From positions 1 to 32,340 of the forward strand of contig CBFCZU010000013.1 in NCBI GenBank assembly GCA_965602635.1: 32,340 bases of DNA, in the 5' to 3' direction. Shown in pieces: positions 1 through 5,790 of this stretch. Under the pieces are notes generated by a model. That model did no database searches and had not been told where the DNA came from. It saw nothing but the letters and a program-made list of their open reading frames with translations. Both the position numbers and the translations under genes were made by a program. The DNA is from CBFCZU01 sp965602635. GTDB lineage: Bacteria > Planctomycetota > Phycisphaerae > SM23-33. How positions within the stretch are numbered: the first letter of the stretch is position 1; each line of letters opens with the position of its first letter.

Positions 1-10
1 CTCGCAAAGG

Positions 11-50
11 TGCTTATTGCATAGACCCGGAAGGGGTCATGCAATAAGCA
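11..50 (-). terminator. Strong hairpin downstream of the DUF1854 gene (possible terminator)
   Basis: Two perfectly complementary 12-base arms (11-22 and 39-50) flank a 5-bp inner stem (24-28 with 34-38), one bulged A at 23 and a GGAAG loop (29-33). The hairpin begins 26 bases past the stop of the minus-strand DUF1854 gene, where an intrinsic terminator would be expected. On the minus strand only a short CCTTTG follows, so there is no real U tract. The AT-rich outer stem is unusual in this GC-rich DNA. A structured RNA or the end of a small repeat is the alternative. Confidence 0.5.
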
Positions 51-75
51 GGCTACTTCGGGCGGCGGCGAGGGA

Positions 76-570
76 TCAAAAGTACTGCTCGATGTGCCGC
101 TGGCTGGCGCGGTCGAGGGCGTTGAAGTCCGGCACCTCGTAGAGGTTGCCGTCCACGTCGCGGAATATCGCCCGCGTCGGCGAAAGCGCCCGGACGTCCC
201 GGCGGCTGCGCATTTGGAAGGTCACGGAGCCGCGGTCGGTCTCGGCCGTTATGGAGACGACGTCGAAATCGTCGCTGTACTTCGTGATCCGCTCGATCCG
301 CGGGATGAAGACCTTGTCCCGCAGCTCTTCCTCGATGAGCTTCCTGATCTCCGCGCTCACCGCGTCGAGGGTCTCCAGCAGGACGATCTCCTTGCCCTCG
401 GAGTTGCGGATGGATATGTAGCGCTCGCTCAGCGACCACGGGAAGCAGCGGGCGACCTTGACGTTCTCGAGGGGCTCGTCGGCCCCCTCCACGTGGGCCA
501 CCAACTCGCCCTTGCTGTTCCGCTCGAGCTTGCTCAGGGACTGTTGATTGTCGTTTTCTTGCTCTGCCAT
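76..570 (-). CDS. DUF1854 domain protein
   Basis: 164 residues of unknown function. The whole protein fits the DUF1854 pattern as I know it: a first part with V..ARCFPWSLSERYISI, a middle of the form GKEIVLLETLDAVSAEIR, then an acidic helix, FIPRI.RI, a TDRGSVTF strand, and a C-terminal DVDGNLYEVPDFNALD segment. No signal peptide or membrane segment is visible, so it should be cytoplasmic. In other bacteria this family often sits beside an ABC transporter; here it lies 27 bases after a leuB-like gene on the same strand and is probably co-transcribed with it. The ATG at 570 has only a weak GAGAAA upstream, which suits translation from a shared message. The family assignment is from recall of its conserved pattern; the role is unknown. 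Confidence 0.75.
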   Translation of the reverse strand: MAEQENDNQQSLSKLERNSKGELVAHVEGADEPLENVKVARCFPWSLSERYISIRNSEGKEIVLLETLDAVSAEIRKLIEEELRDKVFIPRIERITKYSDDFDVVSITAETDRGSVTFQMRSRRDVRALSPTRAIFRDVDGNLYEVPDFNALDRASQRHIEQYF

Positions 571-597
571 TTTCTCGTTAGCACCACGTCCGGGTTC

Positions 598-1698
598 TTA
601 CCTGGCCTCGGCGACCGCTTCGACCACGAGGTCGCCTACCTCGCTCGTTGAGTGGCCCATCTTGCCGGCGGCCTGTGATTTCATCTTCGGGGTCACGCTC
701 ACGATTGCCTGCTCCACGCGCCCGCCGGCCTCGACGAGCTTCGCGTCGGAGCGGTTGTTGCCCGTCTCGGTCAGCAGCATGGCCAGGGCTGCGATCGCGG
801 CGATCGGGTTTATGACGTTCTTGCCCGTGTACTTGGGCGCGCTGCCGCCGATGGGCTCGAACATGCTCACGCCGGCGGGGTTGATGTTCCCGCCGGCCGC
901 CACGCCCATCCCGCCCTGGATCATCGCCCCGAGGTCCGTGATGATGTCGCCGAACATGTTGCACACAACGATCGTGTCGTAGTACTCGGGGTTCTTCACG
1001 AACCACATGCAGCAGGCATCAACGTGGTTGTAGTCCTGCTCGATGTCCTCGTACTCCCGGCCCACCTCGTTGAACGCCCGCCACCACAGGTCGTGGGCGT
1101 AGGTCAGGACGTTCGTCTTGGCCACCAGCGTCAGGCGCTTCTTGGCGTTGCGGCGGCGGCACAACTCGAAGGCGTATCGGATCGCCCGCTCCACCCCGTG
1201 GCGGGTGTTGCACATGATCTGCGTGGCCACCTCGTTGGGCGTGCCCCTGTACTGGAAGCCGCCCATGCCGGTGTACAGACCCTCGGTGTTCTCGCGGACG
1301 ACCACAAAGTCGATGTCGTCGGGCCCCTTGCCAGCCAGCGGGCAGGGCACGTTGGGGTAGAGCTTCACCGGGCGGAGGTTGACGTACTGGTCCAGCTCGA
1401 ACCGCAGCCTCAGCAGCAGCCCCTTCTCCAGGATGCCGGGGGCGACGTCCGGGTGCCCCACCGCGCCGAGGTAGATCGCGTCGAAGCTCCGCAACTGCTC
1501 GATCTCCTCGTCCGCCACGATCGGCATGGACGCCGCGCTGGGGTCGCCACCGGCGGCGAGGTAGCGATCGCCGCTGACGTTGAAGTCACGGGTCTGGTAG
1601 GAGAAGCCCACCTTCTCGGCCACGGCCTTGAGGACCTTCAGCCCCTCGGCCACTACCTCGGGGCCTGTCCCGTCGCCGCCTATGACAGCCATCTTCAT
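598..1698 (-). CDS. leuB: 3-isopropylmalate dehydrogenase-family enzyme (LeuB-like)
   Basis: 366-residue NAD-dependent decarboxylating dehydrogenase of the isocitrate/isopropylmalate family. It probably oxidises 3-isopropylmalate in leucine synthesis. Visible motifs: N-terminal GGDGTGPEV; LRLRFELDQYVNLRPVKLYP with the substrate arginines; VVRENTEGLYTG; AKTNVL with the catalytic lysine region; NMFGDIITDLGA with the metal-binding aspartates; and near the C-terminus GGSAPKYTGKNVINPIAAI, the adenine-binding region. The ATG at 1698 is preferred because GGAGAGGAAG lies just upstream and the family N-terminus (MKMAVIGGDGTG) begins there; upstream in-frame codons look non-coding. The family also holds tartrate/malate and homoisocitrate dehydrogenases, and no other leu gene is in the window, so substrate is less certain than fold. 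A TTGCGA-N17-TAGACT promoter precedes it. DUF1854 follows in the same direction. Confidence 0.85.
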   Translation of the reverse strand: MKMAVIGGDGTGPEVVAEGLKVLKAVAEKVGFSYQTRDFNVSGDRYLAAGGDPSAASMPIVADEEIEQLRSFDAIYLGAVGHPDVAPGILEKGLLLRLRFELDQYVNLRPVKLYPNVPCPLAGKGPDDIDFVVVRENTEGLYTGMGGFQYRGTPNEVATQIMCNTRHGVERAIRYAFELCRRRNAKKRLTLVAKTNVLTYAHDLWWRAFNEVGREYEDIEQDYNHVDACCMWFVKNPEYYDTIVVCNMFGDIITDLGAMIQGGMGVAAGGNINPAGVSMFEPIGGSAPKYTGKNVINPIAAIAALAMLLTETGNNRSDAKLVEAGGRVEQAIVSVTPKMKSQAAGKMGHSTSEVGDLVVEAVAEAR

Positions 1699-1757
1699 GG
1701 GTGCTTCCTCTCCGCCGCTCGACCTGTGCCGCGCGGGCGACACAAGATGAACGCGGC

Positions 1758-1786
1758 AGTCTACCGGCGACCTGGGTCCATCGCAA
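1758..1786 (-). promoter_or_regulatory. Sigma70-type promoter of the leuB-like gene
   Basis: On the minus strand TTGCGA (1786-1781) and TAGACT (1763-1758) are separated by exactly 17 bases. The expected transcript start near 1751 gives a leader of about 53 bases that contains the GGAGAGGAAG ribosome binding site. The same -35/-10 pair (TTGCGT-N17-TAGACT) precedes rtcA. Confidence 0.6.
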
Positions 1787-1869
1787 GTAGAAGTGGGGAA
1801 ATGGTCGCCAGCGCCCCCGGGCCGCCGCCGGTATGTCAGGCCACGTGGTACCACCTGGCGGCCGCAGTA

Positions 1870-1877
1870 ATTATAAT
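1870..1877 (+). promoter_or_regulatory. TATAAT -10 box 6 nt before the GTPase start
   Basis: TATAAT at 1872-1877 ends 6 bases before the ATG at 1884, so transcription should begin at or within a base or two of the start codon. No convincing -35 is seen at 16-18 bases. The surrounding TAATTATAAT also holds a TATAAT on the minus strand (1875-1870), facing the leuB-like gene. Confidence 0.55.
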
Positions 1878-1883
1878 GCCGTC

Positions 1884-2864
1884 ATGCCGGCGAACCTGAC
1901 GCCCGAATACGAAAAGGCCGAGAAGCGCTACCGCGGGGCCGCCACCGACGAGGAAAAGCTGGAAGCCCTGCGCGAGATGCTGCGGGCGATCCCCAAGCAC
2001 AAGGGGACCGACAGGATGCAGGGGGACATCAAGCGGCGGATCAGCCAGCTCCGCAAGTCGGCCGGCAAGAAGGGCGCCTCCCGCAGCGTGGACCCCTTCC
2101 ACGTGCCCAAGGGCGGGGCCGGGCAGGTGGTCCTCGTCGGCCCGCCGAACGCGGGCAAGAGCGCCCTGGTCGCGACCTGCACGAACGCCTCGGTGAAGGT
2201 GGCCGAGTACCCTTACACCACTGCCCTGCCGATACCCGGCATGTGGCCGTACGAGGACGTTCAGATCCAGCTCGTGGACACTCCGCCCATGACGGGCGAG
2301 GACGTCCCGCCGGGGCTCATGGGAACGATCAACCTCGCCGACCTTATCGCCGTGGTCGCCGACGCCGCCGCCGACCCGCTGGAGCAGGCCGAGGAAGTGC
2401 TCTCGACCCTGGCCGAGCGCGGGCTGGAGCTGGCCACCGTGTCGCGCAGCCAACTCGACCCGGAGAACCCCCACCGCCGCAGCGCCGTCCTGGTGGCGAG
2501 CAAGGCCGACCTCGCCCCGCCCGGGAACATCGACGCCCTCAGCAAGCTCTACGACGGCAAGGTCGAGGTGCTGCCGGTCAGCGCCGTCACGGGCGAGGGG
2601 CTCGACCGGCTCGGCCAGAGGCTCTGGGAGCTGCTGTCCGTGATCCGGGTTTACACCAAGGAGCCGGGCAAGCCCATCGACACCGACAAGCCATATACGC
2701 TGCCGGTCGGGGCGACCGTCGAGAACCTCGCCAATGAAGTCCACCGCGACCTGCCCGAGAAGATGACCTTCGCCCGCCTCTGGGGCCACGGGCGGTTCAA
2801 AGGCCAACGCGCCCACCGCACCGAAGTCCTCCAGGACAAGGACGTGGTGGAAATCCACCAGTGA
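1884..2864 (+). CDS. DRG-like GTPase with C-terminal TGS domain
   Basis: 326-residue P-loop GTPase of the Obg/DRG group. Order of parts: a charged helical N-terminus (1-70), FHVPKGGAGQVVLVG leading into the G1 loop GPPNAGKS (86-93), switch I YPYTT (109-113), G3 DTPP (132-135), G4 SKAD (206-209), SAVTGEG as G5 (233-239), and a TGS domain from about 253 that begins IRVYTKEPGKP and ends DKDVVEI. This layout and the TGS sequence look more like archaeal/eukaryotic DRG proteins than like bacterial Obg, which carries an N-terminal glycine-rich Obg fold. DRG proteins bind translating ribosomes; a similar role is inferred here. The ATG at 1884 was chosen because the TATAAT box at 1872-1877 lies directly before it; upstream in-frame codons would fall before the transcript start. 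G3 reads DTPPM rather than the usual DxPG. Confidence 0.85.
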   Translation: MPANLTPEYEKAEKRYRGAATDEEKLEALREMLRAIPKHKGTDRMQGDIKRRISQLRKSAGKKGASRSVDPFHVPKGGAGQVVLVGPPNAGKSALVATCTNASVKVAEYPYTTALPIPGMWPYEDVQIQLVDTPPMTGEDVPPGLMGTINLADLIAVVADAAADPLEQAEEVLSTLAERGLELATVSRSQLDPENPHRRSAVLVASKADLAPPGNIDALSKLYDGKVEVLPVSAVTGEGLDRLGQRLWELLSVIRVYTKEPGKPIDTDKPYTLPVGATVENLANEVHRDLPEKMTFARLWGHGRFKGQRAHRTEVLQDKDVVEIHQ

Positions 2865-3003
2865 GCCGCGCCGCCCCGCCGCCGGCGGCCGCTTGATCGT
2901 CCCCCAACCTCTCCCGCGCCGTGCCGTTCATATCGTATGCTGCATCAGGTCGAGGGCGGTGCGGCGGGCTTACTCCAGGGAAAGCCTGGAGGGAGGGCCA
3001 CCA

Positions 3004-3756
3004 GTGACTGTGGGCTTTGACAACCTTGTGACGTTGAGCGCCATTCGGCGTCTCAGCGCCAGCTACGACCAGTTGAGGCGCGCCACGAATCAGCTCGTCA
3101 CCAGCACCCTGACCACAAACACCCCCGCCGTGGCGTTATCCACCAGAGTGGACGCCGACATCGCCGCCATCAACCAGCAGATCAGCAACACCGGCATCGA
3201 GATCAGCATGTACCAGACGGCCGAGAGCGCGGTGGGCAGCATCACAGACAACCTCCGCCGCATGCGACAGCTCGCCGATCAGGCCTTCTCCGGGATCTAT
3301 AACAAGCACCAAGTCCGAATAATGAATGAGGAGTACCAGCAACTCGCCGAGCAGATCGCCGCGACCCTGGGGAATACCGAATTCAACGGCATCTCCCTGC
3401 TCAGCGGCGACGATGCCCTCGTCTCGCTCGACCTCAGCGCGGTGATGGACATCGACCTGACCGACCTGTCGGACGACGCCTTGAGCGACATTTCCACGGC
3501 GATCACCGACACCAGCCTGGAACAGGTGTCCCTGGGCACCCACATGAACCGCCTGGACACGACCGTCTCGGCGCTTCAAGTCCAGGCCGAGGGCCTCCAG
3601 GCGTTCCAGTCTCGCGTCAACTCGACGGACATGGCCTTGGCGATCGTCGCGGCCCTGCAGGTGAGAATGCAGGCGATGATGAGCGTGGCCGTCGCCGCCC
3701 AGGCCAACATACCCGCGGACTGGGCCCAAGACCTCCTGAACCCGGAATCAGAGTAG
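3004..3756 (+). CDS. Short flagellin-like protein
   Basis: 250 residues. The N-terminal part aligns with the flagellin D0/D1 helices: LSAIRRLSASYDQL, then YQTAESAVGSITDNLRRMRQLADQA, an EEYQQLAEQIAATLGNTEFNGISLLSG block, and a C-terminal LGTHMNRLDTTVSALQ...QSRVNSTDMALA...AAQAN helix. These are the coiled-coil partners that assemble the flagellar filament. There are no outer D2/D3 domains. The GTG at 3004 is chosen because GGAGGGAGG lies 7-15 bases upstream and the flagellin similarity begins there. Differences from ordinary flagellin: the usual RINSAADDPAG segment is replaced by a Thr/Asn-rich stretch, and the C-terminus reads IPADWAQDLL rather than ending in a VLSLL type. No flagellar gene is next to it. 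It may be a minor flagellin, a hook-filament-like protein or a secreted relative. Confidence 0.75.
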   Translation: MTVGFDNLVTLSAIRRLSASYDQLRRATNQLVTSTLTTNTPAVALSTRVDADIAAINQQISNTGIEISMYQTAESAVGSITDNLRRMRQLADQAFSGIYNKHQVRIMNEEYQQLAEQIAATLGNTEFNGISLLSGDDALVSLDLSAVMDIDLTDLSDDALSDISTAITDTSLEQVSLGTHMNRLDTTVSALQVQAEGLQAFQSRVNSTDMALAIVAALQVRMQAMMSVAVAAQANIPADWAQDLLNPESE

Positions 3757-3792
3757 GCCCCGCCCCGACCGCCCCGAAGACCTGGAATTCGC

Positions 3793-4611
3793 CTAGCCGT
3801 CCTGCCCGGCCCGTGGGCCCACGCGGACTTCCGCGCCGACGCCGGCGCCCAGCACGTCGCAGGCCTTGCCGCCGTTGACGGCCACCTCCAGCAGGGACAT
3901 GGAATTGATCAGGGCCAGCGGCTGGCCGGGCTCGCCGAAGTCGTAGGTGGCCTGGATGGCCCCGACCTCTCGCCCCGCGCAGCTCACCACGGCCGCGACC
4001 CGGTCGCCCAGGCTCTCCTCAAGCAGGGGGGCGGGAATGTTGCTGATCAGGTTGCCGAAGCGGTCCACGTAGATGACCTGCCCGACGAGGACTCCGCCGT
4101 CCTCCGAGCGCGGCTCGGGCAGATCGAGCAGCTTGAACTTCTCCGGGGCCGGCCCCAGCTTGGCCAGCGCCAGCCCGCCGGCGATGTAGGCGGCAACGGG
4201 GGCCATGATGTCTCGCCCGTGGAAGGTGGCCGAGGTCGGCCCGGGCAGGAAGTAGCGGTCGTTGCGGATGACCACGATCTCAGAGAGCGGCTGGTCGCGA
4301 TCGACGAAGCTGATCAGCCCGTTGTCGGGAGCCACGATTGTCTGGCCGCCGTATCGGGCGGCCAGGATCCGCCGCTCCGTCCCGACGCCGGGATCGACCA
4401 CCGCGCAGTGAACGGTGCCTTCGGGGAAGTACGGCAGGGCCTGGCGCAGGGCGACGGCCCCGGCCAGGACGTCGCCGGGGGGGATCTGGTGGGTGATGTC
4501 CACCGTCGCCGCCAGCGGCTGGATGGACAGGATCACCCCCTTCATCTCGGCTACGTACGGGTCGGACAGGCCAAAGTCGCTCAGCAGCGTCAGGATAGGT
4601 CGTCTGGGCAT
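3793..4611 (-). CDS. S-adenosyl-L-methionine hydrolase (adenosine-forming), DUF62 family
   Basis: 272 residues of the SAM hydroxide adenosyltransferase / chlorinase / fluorinase family. It should split SAM with water into adenosine and methionine. Visible family marks: LLSDFGLSDPYVAEMKGVI near the N-terminus, ITHQIPPGDV, DPGVGTERR (Asp and Arg of the hydrolase triad), APDNGL, FHGRDIMAPVAA (His of the triad), and VDRFGNLISNIP starting the C-terminal barrel. The Asp-Arg-His set is that of water-using enzymes; the halide-using enzymes are rare, so hydrolase is preferred. The ATG at 4611 is chosen because the family start (RPILTLLSDFG) lies there and GGAGCC is upstream. Divergent from pcm, with 49 bases between the start codons and overlapping -10 boxes. 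Confidence 0.88.
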   Translation of the reverse strand: MPRRPILTLLSDFGLSDPYVAEMKGVILSIQPLAATVDITHQIPPGDVLAGAVALRQALPYFPEGTVHCAVVDPGVGTERRILAARYGGQTIVAPDNGLISFVDRDQPLSEIVVIRNDRYFLPGPTSATFHGRDIMAPVAAYIAGGLALAKLGPAPEKFKLLDLPEPRSEDGGVLVGQVIYVDRFGNLISNIPAPLLEESLGDRVAAVVSCAGREVGAIQATYDFGEPGQPLALINSMSLLEVAVNGGKACDVLGAGVGAEVRVGPRAGQDG

Positions 4612-4642
4612 AGCTGGCTCCGGGTTTTCGCCTTCGGGGCGC

Positions 4643-4650
4643 AGTATAAT
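4643..4650. promoter_or_regulatory. Overlapping -10 boxes for the divergent SAM hydrolase and pcm genes
   Basis: AGTATAAT reads TATAAT on the plus strand (4645-4650), ending 10 bases before the pcm ATG, and TATACT on the minus strand (4648-4643), 32 bases before the SAM hydrolase ATG. No clear -35 is visible in either direction, so strength and use are uncertain. A single symmetric element could open for both genes. Confidence 0.5.
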
Positions 4651-4660
4651 ATCGGCGGCC

Positions 4661-5323
4661 ATGGTGAAGGCTAAAGGAAATTTCGCCGGCCAGCGGGAGT
4701 TGATGGTCCACCGGCAGCTTCGCGGGCGGGACATCCACGACGAGCGCGTGCTCGAGGCGATGGCCAAGGTGCCGCGGGAGAAGTTCGTCTCGCCGCGCGA
4801 TACGCGCGACGCCTACGGCGACCATCCGCTCTCCATCGGCTGCGGGCAGACGATCTCCCAGCCTTACATCGTGGCCCTGATGGCCCAGGAGCTTGACGTG
4901 AGGCCCGAGCATCGCGTGCTGGACGTTGGGGCCGGCAGCGGCTACCAGACGGCCGTCCTGGCGGAGCTGGCCGGGCACGTCTTCGGCATCGAGCGGATCG
5001 CGGAGCTGACCGACCGGGCCGCGGCCACGCTGGCCGAGCTGGGGATAGCCAACGTGACGCTCACCACCGGCGACGGAACGCTCGGCTGGGCCGAGCACGC
5101 CCCGTACGACCGCATCGTCTGCGGCGCCGCCGGGCCGGACATACCACCGGCCTGGGGAGAGCAGCTCGCCGACGGCGGGCGGATCGTCATGCCCACCGGC
5201 GGAGCGGAGGTTCAGACGCTTATCGCCGCCGACAAGCACGGTAAGACCATTACACCACGCAACATATGCGGCGTCAGGTTCGTCAGGCTCATCGGCGAGC
5301 AGGGCTGGGCGGACGGTCCTTGA
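4661..5323 (+). CDS. pcm: Protein-L-isoaspartate O-methyltransferase
   Basis: 220-residue SAM-dependent methyltransferase that starts repair of isoaspartyl residues in aged proteins. Family marks in order: MVHRQLRGRDIHDERVLEAMAKVPREKFV, then DHPLSIGCGQTISQP, VLDVGAGSGYQTAVLAEL (SAM-binding loop I), GIERI, TTGDGTLGW, YDRIVCGAAGPDIP, and LADGGRIVMPTG. The length is normal. The start at 4661 has no Shine-Dalgarno; the TATAAT box ends 10 bases upstream, implying a near-leaderless message. An in-frame ATG at 4703 with GGGAG upstream would give a 206-residue form that still holds the whole catalytic fold. It sits opposite a SAM hydrolase, so both gene products use SAM; that pairing may be chance. 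Confidence 0.9.
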   Translation: MVKAKGNFAGQRELMVHRQLRGRDIHDERVLEAMAKVPREKFVSPRDTRDAYGDHPLSIGCGQTISQPYIVALMAQELDVRPEHRVLDVGAGSGYQTAVLAELAGHVFGIERIAELTDRAAATLAELGIANVTLTTGDGTLGWAEHAPYDRIVCGAAGPDIPPAWGEQLADGGRIVMPTGGAEVQTLIAADKHGKTITPRNICGVRFVRLIGEQGWADGP

Positions 5324-5332
5324 GAGCGATCC

Positions 5333-5360
5333 TTGACACGCCCGCCGTCGCGGATATCAT
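5333..5360 (+). promoter_or_regulatory. Sigma70-type promoter for the LysM lipoprotein-recG unit
   Basis: A perfect TTGACA (5333-5338), a 16-base spacer and TATCAT (5355-5360) lie 45 bases before the lipoprotein ATG, placing the transcript start near 5367. It begins just after the pcm stop codon (5321-5323), so recG expression need not depend on pcm. Confidence 0.75.
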
Positions 5361-5405
5361 CGGCGGCCAGGCGGTCCAATGGTTCCTGGGATGGAAGGAA
5401 AAACG

Positions 5406-5789
5406 ATGAAACGGATTGTGGTGGTGGCGGTGCTGGCGGTACTGGCCCTGGCCGGGTGCAAGAAGCCCCAGGGCCCGCCGACCATGGATGTCGCGGCCCC
5501 AGATAGGCCGGCCGACGAGCTGACCCCGGCGGGCGGCGAGGTTGCCGAGGTGCCCGAGACGCCGGCCGAGGTGACGCCCGCCCAGGCGGCCTCGACGGAC
5601 GAGACCCCCAAGGCGCAGGAAAGCGACAAGGGCTACGTCTTGTACACCGTGAAGCGAGGCGATGGGCTCATGAAGATCGCCAGGCAGTTCTACGGCGATG
5701 CGAGCCGCTACAAAGAAATCGCCAAGTTCAATAGCATCACGGACCCATACAAGATCAAGGTCGGGCAAGTGCTGAAGATCCCCAAGTAG
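5406..5789 (+). CDS. LysM-domain lipoprotein
   Basis: 127 residues. MKRIVVVAVLAVLALAGC is a lipoprotein signal with the lipobox LAGC (cleavage before Cys18). An Ala/Pro/Glu-rich linker (about 20-75) follows, then one C-terminal LysM domain (about 79-127) with YTVKRGDGLMKIARQFYGD, IAKFNSI and VGQVLKIP. LysM binds N-acetylglucosamine chains, so the protein should tie a membrane-held lipid anchor to peptidoglycan. The ATG at 5406 has GGAAGG at 5394-5399. Its stop codon ends one base before the GTG of recG, so the two genes share a message driven by the promoter at 5333-5360. Pairing an envelope lipoprotein with recG has no clear functional sense and may be simple packing. Confidence 0.85.
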   Translation: MKRIVVVAVLAVLALAGCKKPQGPPTMDVAAPDRPADELTPAGGEVAEVPETPAEVTPAQAASTDETPKAQESDKGYVLYTVKRGDGLMKIARQFYGDASRYKEIAKFNSITDPYKIKVGQVLKIPK

Positions 5790-5790
5790 C

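Noticed and set aside
3793..4611. Fluorinase or chlorinase activity for the DUF62 protein
   Set aside because: The Asp-Arg-His set of the water-using branch is visible, and no halogen-metabolite genes are nearby. SAM hydrolase is the simpler call.
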